A DNA stretch of 8,855 nt from JBEKEX01 sp050013615 (GCA_050013615.1 JBEKEX010000128.1:1-8855); one strand, 5' to 3'. Shown: positions 1 to 7,185, numbered from the stretch's first letter. Numbers and translations: made by a program. The notes: generated from the sequence alone by a model not told the origin.

Positions 1-1
1 G

Positions 2-73
2 CTGGAGCTTGCAGGGGGAAGTTTGATCCTGCTGGGCATTTATTTTGCGTCCAGAGCCGAATTCAAGGGATAG
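2..73 (+). CDS. C-terminal tail of a probable EamA/DMT-type membrane transporter (partial)
   Basis: Frame 2 of the plus strand is open from the window edge to a TAG at 71-73 and gives 23 residues. They begin LELAGGSLILLGIYFASR and finish with a short hydrophilic tail. A glycine-rich hydrophobic helix followed by Ser-Arg and a stop is the usual end of the tenth helix of EamA/DMT transporters, which often read like GGALILxGVYLASR. The protein would sit in the inner membrane. Only this tail is in the window, so the substrate cannot be named. The gene converges on malQ. The call rests on 23 residues and could be wrong in family, but the composition fits a real C-terminus better than chance. Confidence 0.5.
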   Translation: MELAGGSLILLGIYFASRAEFKG

Positions 74-100
74 CAACAAGTAATTCAAAAGGCTGCTTGT

Positions 101-141
101 GGTTGGAACGGCAGGCAACCTTCTTTGATTTACGAAGGGTT
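101..141. terminator. Possible hairpin terminator between convergent genes
   Basis: The 84-nt gap between the transporter stop and the malQ stop contains two competing inverted repeats. One is GGTTG (101-105) with CAACC (116-120), followed on the plus strand by TTCTTTGATTT. The other is AACCTTC (117-123) with GAAGGGTT (134-141), which pairs with one bulged base. Neither has a strong uninterrupted U-tract, so this is a weak candidate for a shared terminator of the two converging transcripts. Confidence 0.25.
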
Positions 142-157
142 TCGATGCAGAGAAGCT

Positions 158-1491
158 TCAGTCTTGTGACTCCTCCGCTGTGCGGCGATAAAGATAATTG
201 CTCTCCTTCAAGCGGGCAAGGAGAGTATCGCCCAAGGCGCCTGCAGGCATGCGCCAGCTCCAGTAGCCGCCCACCTTGCCGGGGAAGTTCATGCGCGCTG
301 CGCTCCCCAAACTGAGCAAGTCTTGCATGGGTGCCAGTGCCATCACCGCCACGGATGACCATACGGCCCTGATCATGTCCCAGGCGATGTCATCGCCGGA
401 GCGCGCCAGGTAGCGGCGGCAGAAATCACGCTCCTCTTCTGTCGAAGAATTCTCATACCAGCCGCGAGCCGTGTCGTTGTCGTGTGTGCCCGTGTAGGCA
501 ACGCAATTGAGCGGGTAATTGTGCGGCAGGAAGGGATCGGTGGGATCGGTAGAGAACGCGAATTGGAAGATCTTCATCCCGGGGAGATCGAAGCGATCGC
601 GCAGTTCGATCACATCCGGTGTGATTTTGCCCAAGTCTTCGGCGATGATGGGCAGGTTGCCCAACGCTTTCTCGATTGCCTGGAAAAGGTCAGCCCCCGG
701 GCCAGGAACCCAGCGCCCGATCTCTGCGGTCGGGTTTCCTGCAGGCACTTCCCAATAGCCGGCAAAACCGCGGAAGTGGTCCATGCGGAGAATATCGAAC
801 AATTGAAGAGTCGAGCGGACGCGCTGGATCCACCAGGCATAACCTGTTTGCTTATGCACGGACCAGCGATATAGTGGGTTGCCCCAAAGTTGGCCGGTAG
901 GTGAGAAATAGTCCGGTGGGACGCCGGCGACCACGGTAGGCAGCAGGTTTTTGTCGAAAAAGAACAACTCCGGTTGGGACCAGGCATCTGCGCTATCGAA
1001 AGCGATAAAGATGGGGATATCGCCGATGATCGAGAGGCCTTTTGCATTGGCGTATTTTTTCAACGCCTGCCATTGCCGGAAGAAGATGAATTGCCTGAAG
1101 AGCTGGGCACGAACCGTATCGGAATGTGTTTGGGCAAATTCATCCAGGGCTTTAGGATTGCGTGTCCGTAAGGGTTCAGGCCAATCTTTCCAGGCAACTC
1201 CGTCGTTATGGGCTTTTATCGCCATAAATAACGCAAAATCCGGCAGCCAAGAGTTTTGTGCTTCCTGAAATTTTGCAAATTCGTCTTTCAAGCGGTTCGA
1301 TCTTAGTTTATTAAATCGGGCAAAGGCTCGATCCAGGATGATCGTTTTCCACGGGATGACATCGCCGAATTCGACGCGCTCGGCAGGGAAATCAGGCCGG
1401 TCGGAAAGGTCTTCCCGATTGAGCAGACCCTCTTCTAAAAGCAGGGCTGGGCTGATGAGATAATGATCCCAGAACTGCGACTAAACTTCAT
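158..1491 (-). pseudogene. malQ: 4-alpha-glucanotransferase (amylomaltase) with 5' internal deletion and frameshift
   Basis: GH77 amylomaltase, a cytoplasmic enzyme that transfers alpha-1,4-glucan segments in maltodextrin and glycogen metabolism. The body (frame ending at the TGA 158-160) has the family blocks GDIPIFIAFDSADAW, VPPDYFSPTGQLWGNPLYRW, the nucleophile Asp in LRMDHFRGF (779-781), the acid/base Glu in IIAEDLG (638-640) and the third carboxylate in GTHDNDT (479-481). Reading upstream, this frame stays recognisably MalQ (VIPWKTIILDRAF, YLISPALLLEEGLL) back to about 1465, then meets a TAG at 1481-1483. A second frame has an ATG at 1489-1491 and encodes MKFSRSSGI, the classic MalQ N-terminus, but stops at 1435-1437. 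The two parts meet around 1459-1470. About 70 residues (HPTSLP... to GN-YLIS) and the frame are lost. A TTG at 1289-1291 could start a 377-residue fragment, against about 500 for the family. It lies 63 nt after glgA. Confidence 0.88.
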
Positions 1492-1497
1492 AAGGCA

Positions 1498-1505
1498 ATC
1501 TCCTT
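1498..1505 (-). promoter_or_regulatory. Ribosome-binding site of malQ
   Basis: On the minus strand AAGGAGAT occupies 1505-1498, with AAGGAG ending 8 nt before the ATG at 1491-1489. This is a textbook Shine-Dalgarno at good spacing. It shows that the original malQ start is preserved and that the defect lies downstream, inside the coding sequence. Confidence 0.8.
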
Positions 1506-1554
1506 AGTTCGGATGATTTCATCGCCGCTAAGATTGCTATGCATGCTTTCATCC

Positions 1555-3024
1555 TCACATCTCCTTGAGCTCACGATACATTGTGGCATATTCGAGCGCC
1601 GACTGCTTCCAGGAGAAATCCTGCTGCATGGCATTCTTTTGCAACATAGCCCAGGTCGTCTTTTGCTGGTAGTCATTGAGACAGCGATGCAACCCATTGG
1701 CAAAAGATTGCGGTGACAGATCGGAAAACAGGAAGCCGGTCGGGTTGGGCAAGGAAACGTCTTTAATGGTGTCTACCAGGCCACCGATTGCGTGAGCCAA
1801 CGGGATCGTTCCATAGCGCATGGCGATCAGTTGTGACAGGCCGCATGGCTCATAACGCGACGGCATCATGATAACGTCTCCGCCTGCGTATAGGCGATGA
1901 GACAATGCGGAATCGAAGCGTAAAACAGCACGCACTTTCTCCGGGAGTTCTTGTTGCAAATTCTTACAAGCGCTTTCCAGGGCTGGATCACCCGTGCCAA
2001 GGAGGATCGCCTGCCAGGCTTCCGCACTGGCCAGCCGGAGCCCTTCTAATACGATATCGATCCCTTTCTGTTGGTCCATACGACTGATGAGGATGAGAAG
2101 GGGAATATCGGGATCGGTCTCAAGGCCAAGTTCGACTTGGAGTGCTTGCTTGTCGATTTTTTTGTTTTGAAGTGTTTCTGCCGAGAAAGGTGCAGGAATA
2201 TCGGGGTCTTTCTCAGCATTCCACACCTTGGTATCCACGCCGTTCAAAATTCCTTTGATACTACTTGCGCGCGTGCGTAGAAAATCCTGAAGGTCGCAAC
2301 CAAACTCGGGCGTCAATATTTCTTTGGCATAAGTCGGGCTTACGGCAACGATCCTATCGGCAACGGATAATCCCATTGGGAGTGGAATGTTGCGTGCCCA
2401 ATCCGGTAATGCACTGTCTTGGCTGGGGGGAATACCATAGCTTTCCAAAATTTTTTCGGTGCCAGCGCCCATGAAGGGCAAATTATGCAAGGTCAGTATC
2501 GTGGCGATGTCACTGTAAAAAACATCCAAAGAGCGTTTGCGCGCCAATTCGTAGACCGCAATAGCCGTGTGCCAATCATTGGCATGCAGAATGTCGGGCT
2601 TCCATCCCAATGTTTTAGCCATTTCCAATATGGCGAGCGAGAAGAGAACGAATTTATCACCGTCCTTGCAAGTATCGAGTGAATAGACACTTTTACTCTG
2701 GTCGGTCGATTGGGATTTGACCAGGTAGGTAGGCACGCCTTCCAGGTTGATACTATAGATCTCGACAGTCGGATGATCACCAGGATAGGGGATCTTAAAT
2801 TTTGCCAACAGGCTAGGACGCCATTTTTCTACATTAATCGATGGATAAAATGGGATTGCCAGGCGGACATCCAGCTTGCAGCCCTTCAATTGCTCGATGG
2901 TCAACGCTCGCAGGGCACGCGGGAGCGAACCGGCGACGTCACCCAGTCCTCCGACCTTTACCAGCGGGTCAGCTTCGGAAGCGATGAATAACACATTAAT
3001 GGTCGGCGTTTGATTGGCTGTCAC
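1555..3024 (-). CDS. glgA: Glycogen synthase (ADP-glucose type, GT5)
   Basis: Cytoplasmic retaining glycosyltransferase that adds glucose from ADP-glucose to the non-reducing ends of alpha-1,4-glucan. The 489 residues match the family length. Visible landmarks: KVGGLGDVAGSLP (about residues 23-35, the KxGGL ADP-glucose loop), HANDWHT (147-153), LHNLPFMG (179-186), NGVDTKVWN (261-269), ISRMDQQKG (313-321) opening the second Rossmann lobe, and YEPCGLSQ (391-398) with the conserved Glu392, then GGLVDTI. The start is GTG at 3022-3024. An in-frame TAG at 3031-3033 rules out a longer protein, and the Shine-Dalgarno is weak, so coupling to the upstream gene (stop 15 nt away) is plausible. malQ follows at 63 nt, forming a glycogen pair. 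No glgC or glgB is in the window. Nothing in the protein looks damaged. Confidence 0.95.
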   Translation of the reverse strand: MTANQTPTINVLFIASEADPLVKVGGLGDVAGSLPRALRALTIEQLKGCKLDVRLAIPFYPSINVEKWRPSLLAKFKIPYPGDHPTVEIYSINLEGVPTYLVKSQSTDQSKSVYSLDTCKDGDKFVLFSLAILEMAKTLGWKPDILHANDWHTAIAVYELARKRSLDVFYSDIATILTLHNLPFMGAGTEKILESYGIPPSQDSALPDWARNIPLPMGLSVADRIVAVSPTYAKEILTPEFGCDLQDFLRTRASSIKGILNGVDTKVWNAEKDPDIPAPFSAETLQNKKIDKQALQVELGLETDPDIPLLILISRMDQQKGIDIVLEGLRLASAEAWQAILLGTGDPALESACKNLQQELPEKVRAVLRFDSALSHRLYAGGDVIMMPSRYEPCGLSQLIAMRYGTIPLAHAIGGLVDTIKDVSLPNPTGFLFSDLSPQSFANGLHRCLNDYQQKTTWAMLQKNAMQQDFSWKQSALEYATMYRELKEM

Positions 3025-3039
3025 CGTCCGCTACTTTCT

Positions 3040-5013
3040 TTATTCTCCGCTCATTTCCATGTAATCTTTCGAAATGGTTTTTTGCGGGTCTGCACCCAAT
3101 ATCTTGATCAATTCGACCACGAGCCTGGATTTGTTCTCTGCGTCCTGGCGGCTCCACGTGCGACTCTTGATCTCCAGGAAGTTGCCGGCAGTCGGTTTGG
3201 ACACTTCATCGAGATTGATAAAGAACTCCGTGTTTTGGTACTGGATCAGGAAGCGTAAGCGATCCTTTTCGACTTCGACTTCACTCTTGGGGCTGAAGTA
3301 TTCTCGATAGAAGCGCAAACTTTGCGTGGCGGGAGCCAGATAGCGGCTGCGGGAGAGCAGCACCTCTTGCGGGAAGCGATATTCGATTGCTTGACCAATC
3401 AGGGTCAGCCTCGAACGGACATTGCTTACCTGGCCGTTGTCTTCGATGAAATGATCTTCTCGATAACGTAACAAGCCTTGTTCCGCGTCCGCAAAGGTGA
3501 AATAAGTATCATATTCATGGTAATGGCGTTTACGGATGATCTCAAATCGAGGCGCTTCGAGTGCTTTCAGTATTGGGGCTCTATCGGTGATCGTCACTTT
3601 TGCCTGGACTTCGAAACTTTCTTCCTTGGTTGTGCCACCGATGGCGATGATCTTCGAGAGCACCGATTCTTCACGACTCATCAGGAACAGGTCGATCTTG
3701 CGCGCATATTCCTGGCTTTGGGTAACCAACTCAGTTTCATTTACGGTCAGCAAAGCTCGATCTCGCATCAGCCATTTCCCGTTCACCATCACATCGGTCA
3801 CATCATTTGCTTTACCTGCGTAAACAATTTGTGCATAAGCAGCATGTGGATCACGGCGAAAATGTGGGGAGTTGTGCAGCGGGGAGATATCGACCAGGAT
3901 CAGATCAGCGCGCTTGCCCGGCTCAAGAGAACCGGTGATGTTCCCGATATGCAACGCGTTGGCGCCCAGTCGGGTGGCCATGGCGAGGGCTTGTTGGGCC
4001 GGGAGGGCAGTGGGGTCTCCAGTTGATTCTTTCGCCAGGAAAGCAGCCAGCCGCACCTCTTCGAACATATCCAGGTCGTTATTGGACGCCGGCCCATCGG
4101 TGCCGATGCCGACATTCAACCCAACGTCGAGCATTTTCTTCACCGGAGCTACACCGGAAGCAAGCTTCAGATTGGAAGATGGGTTGTGGGCTACACCTGA
4201 ACCAGCATGCAGCATTGTGCGCATTTCACCTTCGTCAACATGGACGCAGTGGGCTGCCAGGACCTTGGCTTCGAAGATACCTTGTTTTTTGGCATAGGGG
4301 ATCACTGGCATCCCTTGTTCGCTGCGCATATTCTCCACTTCCAGGGCTGTTTCAGACAAATGGATGTGCAGCGGTACGTCGAATTCAAGTGCCAATTGTG
4401 CAGCCGCGGCCAGGATTTCCGGTGTGCAGGTATAGGGGGCATGAGGTGCAACTGATGGGACGACCAGTTCATGGCCTTTCCAGCCCTTGATAAATTCACG
4501 GGTTGCCTCCAGCGATTCTTCATACGATTGCGCATCCGGTGTTGGGAATTTCATCACAGTTTGGGAACAAACAGCGCGCATGCCGACCTCGGCTACTGCT
4601 TTTGCAATATCTTCTTCGAAATAATACATATCGGCAAAGCAAGTCACGCCGCTGCGGATCATTTCGGCGCATGCCAGTTTGGTGCCCAGGCGCACGAAGT
4701 CCGGCGAGACGAATTCGCGCTCCACAGGCATCATGTAACCCATTAACCAAACGTCCAGGCGCAGGTCGTCGGCCAGGCCACGCAGCAATGTCATGGGAAC
4801 GTGCGTGTGGGCATTGACCAAGCCCGGCATCAAGATTTTTTTGTTGCAGTCGATAGTTTGGTCTGAAGAATACTGTTCGCGGATATCCGCTTCTTTTCCG
4901 ACGGCAACGATTGCGTTCCCTTTTACGGCGACCGCACCTGGCTCATATTGAGTCAACGATTGGTCCATGGTCAAAACGAGGGCGTTAACGAACAGGGTGT
5001 CAACTTTAGTCAT
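3040..5013 (-). CDS. Amidohydrolase (MTA/SAH deaminase-like) fused to a C-terminal CYTH domain
   Basis: Two-domain protein of 657 residues. Residues about 5-430 are a metal-dependent amidohydrolase of the MtaD/SsnA group, which deaminates 5'-methylthioadenosine, S-adenosylhomocysteine or similar bases. Seen: NAHTHVPM (His69, His71), HAPYTC (His191), HIHLSE (His216/218, Glu221), AHCVHVD (His255), GVAHNPSSNLKL and GTDGPASNND (Asp306), then the usual beta-sandwich return GSLEPGKRADLILVD. After a linker (about 431-465) comes a CYTH-type domain to the end: FEVQAKV (ExQxK in place of ExExK), YDTYF, LLRYRED, a second basic strand RSRLTLIG, the hallmark INLDEVSKPTAGNFLEIKSR (599-618), and a closing ILGADPQKTISKDY typical of CYTH tails. 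CYTH proteins bind triphosphates (thiamine triphosphatase, class IV adenylyl cyclase). The ATG at 5011-5013 is chosen because AGAGGAAA lies just upstream; a longer in-frame start at 5076 lies within cinA. The start overlaps the cinA stop as ATGA. Confidence 0.9.
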   Translation of the reverse strand: MTKVDTLFVNALVLTMDQSLTQYEPGAVAVKGNAIVAVGKEADIREQYSSDQTIDCNKKILMPGLVNAHTHVPMTLLRGLADDLRLDVWLMGYMMPVEREFVSPDFVRLGTKLACAEMIRSGVTCFADMYYFEEDIAKAVAEVGMRAVCSQTVMKFPTPDAQSYEESLEATREFIKGWKGHELVVPSVAPHAPYTCTPEILAAAAQLALEFDVPLHIHLSETALEVENMRSEQGMPVIPYAKKQGIFEAKVLAAHCVHVDEGEMRTMLHAGSGVAHNPSSNLKLASGVAPVKKMLDVGLNVGIGTDGPASNNDLDMFEEVRLAAFLAKESTGDPTALPAQQALAMATRLGANALHIGNITGSLEPGKRADLILVDISPLHNSPHFRRDPHAAYAQIVYAGKANDVTDVMVNGKWLMRDRALLTVNETELVTQSQEYARKIDLFLMSREESVLSKIIAIGGTTKEESFEVQAKVTITDRAPILKALEAPRFEIIRKRHYHEYDTYFTFADAEQGLLRYREDHFIEDNGQVSNVRSRLTLIGQAIEYRFPQEVLLSRSRYLAPATQSLRFYREYFSPKSEVEVEKDRLRFLIQYQNTEFFINLDEVSKPTAGNFLEIKSRTWSRQDAENKSRLVVELIKILGADPQKTISKDYMEMSGE

Positions 5014-6179
5014 TTGGATTTTTCCTCTGGCAATAGGTTTCTGCGTATGAAATCGAGAGTTGTATTGGCCCCCCATGGTTTCATGGATAAGGCGGGGCCG
5101 GAAAACTTGCGTTCGATACTCTTGCGGGTACTGCCATTTTCGATTGCCAATGATAGAACGTAATCGTTCTCTACCGGCTGCAAACTTGCTGCGACGATAG
5201 CTTTCCCTTCGAACATTGTTTTCTGCTGGTCGAGCAGTTGTAGCAACTGTTGGTGGTCTCCGGGGTGGTCAGGCAGAGGGATGAATTGGCAAATTGAATC
5301 AGGGATTTCTGCAAACGGTGCATCCGATCGGTCGCCCAGACCGCTCATCATCAGGACCATTTGTTTGGAAATTGATTGCAACTTATCCGTTACCACGCTC
5401 ACCAGCGTTTCTTCATTGATCCCGTAGATATGTTCACCCAACTGCTGTCGGATACGTTTTGCTAAATCCTCGATGAGGTCGTCCGCCTTTTCGGCCGTCT
5501 CGGCCTTAGCTGCGATGCGGATGTCGATTTGGCCGTTATGGGCTGCCAGGCCAACGGTGGGGTTGGAGAGTTCTTCCAGATCACCGATCCACTCATCGAT
5601 CTGCGATTCGCTAACACCTGCCGTGTGGATGAGATAGGTTTTAATGGTGGCGTTGATCGTAAACCGATCTCTCAAGTAGGGCAGCACCTTGTTGTGGATA
5701 AGATACTCCATTTCGCGTGGGACACCGGGCAGACTGATGATGATATTTGCGCCGGTATCAACGACGAAAGCCGGAGCCGTGCCGACCGCGTTTTCAATGG
5801 CGAGTGCACCATGGGGCAAATACGCCTGCTTTTGGTTGTTTTGAGTCGCAGGTCGATTCAAGCGCTGAAATCTGGCCTGGATTTGGTCCCACAGTTCGGG
5901 GTGGAATTCCACATCCACATCGACAGCCCGTGCCACAGCCAGGCGGGTTGGATCATCCACCGTAGGTCCAAGTCCGCCTGTGGTGATGATAATTTCGGCC
6001 CTGGTCATGGCTTCGCGGATCGCTTGAGCAATCCTATCGGCGTTGTCGCCTACCATGCTTGCACGATAGAGATCGATACCCTCATCTTTCAAAGTTTTGG
6101 CAAGGTAACGAGTGTTGGTGTCTTGGATTTCACCTAAAAGTAATTCGGTTCCGATGGCGATGATTTCTGCAACTGGCAT
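5010..6179 (-). CDS. cinA: CinA-family protein with intact N-terminal MoCF/COG1058 domain and degenerate PncC-like C-terminus
   Basis: The 389 residues show the CinA N-terminal molybdopterin-binding-like domain (about 1-170): AEIIAIGTELLLGEIQDTNT, TTGGLGPTVDDPTR (66-79) and SLPGVPREMEYL. In the family this domain is linked to ADP-ribose or CoA/NAD-type pyrophosphatase activity. A KH-like middle domain follows (about 180-252, GVSESQID to HIYG). The C-terminal third (about 255-385) occupies the place of the nicotinamide-nucleotide amidase (PncC) domain. It keeps the outline of its last strands and helix (VLSLAIENG, FSGP, LDFIRRNLL) but has no AESCTGG and no TGIAGP-like motif, so amidase activity is unlikely. 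ATG at 6177-6179 follows AGAGGAAAA directly. It lies 32 nt after the cNMP-binding gene and its TGA overlaps the amidohydrolase start. The name cinA is by homology; a competence role is not implied. Confidence 0.9.
   Translation of the reverse strand: MPVAEIIAIGTELLLGEIQDTNTRYLAKTLKDEGIDLYRASMVGDNADRIAQAIREAMTRAEIIITTGGLGPTVDDPTRLAVARAVDVDVEFHPELWDQIQARFQRLNRPATQNNQKQAYLPHGALAIENAVGTAPAFVVDTGANIIISLPGVPREMEYLIHNKVLPYLRDRFTINATIKTYLIHTAGVSESQIDEWIGDLEELSNPTVGLAAHNGQIDIRIAAKAETAEKADDLIEDLAKRIRQQLGEHIYGINEETLVSVVTDKLQSISKQMVLMMSGLGDRSDAPFAEIPDSICQFIPLPDHPGDHQQLLQLLDQQKTMFEGKAIVAASLQPVENDYVLSLAIENGSTRKSIERKFSGPALSMKPWGANTTLDFIRRNLLPEEKSK
5021..5028 (-). promoter_or_regulatory. Ribosome-binding site deciding the amidohydrolase start
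   Basis: AGAGGAAA on the minus strand at 5028-5021 sits 7 nt before the ATG at 5013-5011. It lies inside the last codons of cinA. It favours this ATG over the in-frame upstream start at 5076, which would add 21 residues without homology. With the ATGA overlap it suggests translational coupling to cinA. Confidence 0.75.
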
Positions 6180-6211
6180 TTTTCCTCTAAAGTGCTTTAT
6201 TGTATCAAAGT

Positions 6212-6721
6212 TTATTCCTTATTCGTTTTGACTTCCTGGTAAAGAAGTGCTTCCCGGATCCTGAGGTCAGCATTGCGCATCTTTTGGGAAAGGTCTAAAG
6301 CAAGATTATACATGATACGATAGCCCATTTCAGGTGCGGAGTTGCAAAGCAGTAAAAGCCTGTCGCGGCGGATGAACAGCAGTCGGGTATCATCGATCCC
6401 TGCCCGGGCGCTGGCCGAACGGATGCCTTGGTCCACGAGTGCAATTTCTCCAAAAGATTGCCCCTCTCGCAAGGTGGCGATGATCTCAGATTCAACTTTA
6501 CGGGTCTCTTTCTTGCTAGCGACCAGGTTGGGATTCAACAAGATATTGACCTGCCCTGCGACGATGATATATAGTTCGTCGCTATGAGCGTTTTCGCCAA
6601 AGATTAGATCATCCTTTTGGTAATTGCGCTCCTCGCAGATATCCTTGATGCGCTCAAGCTGGGTAATGCTCAGATCGTAAAAAATATCGGTGTCCCGAAG
6701 AAAACGTATGTATTCTCCCAT
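6212..6721 (-). CDS. Stand-alone cyclic-nucleotide-binding domain protein (Crp/Fnr-type sensor, no HTH)
   Basis: The 169 residues are a single cNMP-binding beta-barrel with flanking helices. Seen: an entry helix (about 1-30, IRFLRDTDIFYDLSITQLERI), the barrel with DDLIFGENAHSDELYIIVAGQVNI (37-60), the phosphate-binding cassette GQSFGEIALVDQGIRSASA (87-105) with Gly91-Glu92 and Arg101, and a closing helix (about 129-160). Glu and Arg of the cassette are the residues that hold the ribose and cyclic phosphate in active family members, so binding looks intact. No helix-turn-helix follows: only about 50 residues remain after the barrel and they look like the C-helix. It is therefore more likely a sensor or partner than a transcription factor. 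ATG at 6719-6721 with GAGG at 6730-6727. First gene of the minus-strand cluster. Ligand and partner are unknown. Confidence 0.88.
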   Translation of the reverse strand: MGEYIRFLRDTDIFYDLSITQLERIKDICEERNYQKDDLIFGENAHSDELYIIVAGQVNILLNPNLVASKKETRKVESEIIATLREGQSFGEIALVDQGIRSASARAGIDDTRLLFIRRDRLLLLCNSAPEMGYRIMYNLALDLSQKMRNADLRIREALLYQEVKTNKE

Positions 6722-6742
6722 ATAAGCCTCACATTTGAGGAT

Positions 6743-6751
6743 AGTTTAGCA
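6743..6751 (-). promoter_or_regulatory. Candidate extended -10 promoter for the minus-strand cluster
   Basis: Minus-strand TGCTAAACT (6751-6743) fits an extended -10 (TGn followed by TAAACT) about 20-25 nt before the ATG at 6721. No good -35 hexamer is seen 17 nt upstream; the nearby TTGAAA is too far away. This is the only plausible promoter upstream of the five-gene run, and it is an inference from consensus. Confidence 0.35.
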
Positions 6752-6808
6752 CGAAACCTTTAAGAATCATAATATTGTTTTCAACCCTTCACGCCTGCGA
6801 GGAAGCAC

Positions 6809-6816
6809 TATAAAAT
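6809..6816 (+). promoter_or_regulatory. Candidate -10 element of yraN (leaderless transcript)
   Basis: TATAAAAT at 6809-6816 is a near-consensus -10. The usual 6-7 nt to the start site places transcription initiation at about 6821-6823, on the yraN ATG itself. No -35 match to consensus is seen, and no Shine-Dalgarno is at usable distance; GAGGAAG at 6799-6805 is 17 nt away and would lie upstream of the transcript start. A leaderless mRNA is inferred. Confidence 0.4.
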
Positions 6817-6822
6817 CCATGT

Positions 6823-7185
6823 ATGGCAAATAGACAACAGATCGGCCGATGGGGTGAACAATGTGCTGCTGAATTCCTGGCGGGCAAAGGGTATCATTTG
6901 ATCGCAAAAAATGCCCGCACGCCGTTTGGGGAATTGGACCTAATCTTTCAAGGCGACGACCAGACCATTTTCGTCGAGGTCAAGACCCGTACCAGCCTGG
7001 CATTTGGCTTGCCGGAAGAAGCGGTCGACCGGCGAAAGAGCGAGCACATCCTCAAGGCAGCCGATGCTTATCTCCAGGAGCATCCTGAACTGGACGATCA
7101 TTGGCGCGTGGACGTTGTTGCGATCGTAGGAAACCCTGAAGGTGCCGAATCCCAGATTGAATGGTTCCAAGATGCAATTTCCTGA
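6823..7185 (+). CDS. yraN: YraN/UPF0102 family nuclease-like protein
   Basis: Small 120-residue protein of the UPF0102 family, with a restriction-endonuclease-like (PD-(D/E)xK/RecB-type) fold. Seen: GRWGEQCAAEFLAGKGY (8-24) with the conserved Glu12, the FGELDLIF strand with Asp39, and the IFVEVKTR strand with Glu52 and Lys54, which together make the expected metal-binding nuclease core; then the helix RRKSEHILKAADAYL (70-84) and RVDVVAI. Length is usual for the family. The biochemical role is poorly defined; it is often found near rnhB, rplS or DNA-processing genes. The ATG at 6823 is chosen because the protein start matches the family. The stop overlaps the miaA start by 14 nt. Its -10 box suggests it is translated without a leader. 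Confidence 0.93.
   Translation: MANRQQIGRWGEQCAAEFLAGKGYHLIAKNARTPFGELDLIFQGDDQTIFVEVKTRTSLAFGLPEEAVDRRKSEHILKAADAYLQEHPELDDHWRVDVVAIVGNPEGAESQIEWFQDAIS

Noticed and set aside
1435..1491. Programmed frameshift as an explanation for the broken malQ
   Set aside because: A frameshift would restore phase but not the roughly 70 missing residues, and no slippery heptamer is seen at the junction.
1481..1552. A 23-codon minus-strand frame in the glgA-malQ gap, in phase with the malQ body and ending at the TAG 1481-1483
   Set aside because: Its GAGG abuts the ATG with no spacer, the peptide has no family resemblance, and the MKFSRSSGI start with a proper ribosome-binding site is clearly the original malQ start. 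Read-through from it to malQ would need to pass a TAG.
3478..4026. Open frame of 182 codons on the plus strand antisense to the amidohydrolase
   Set aside because: It lies wholly opposite a strongly conserved gene, has no family motif and no ribosome-binding site, and is explained by the codon bias of the opposite strand.
5529..6137. Open frame of 202 codons on the plus strand antisense to cinA
   Set aside because: It is a mirror of the conserved cinA frame; the translated product is rich in Cys/Arg/His patches and resembles no family.
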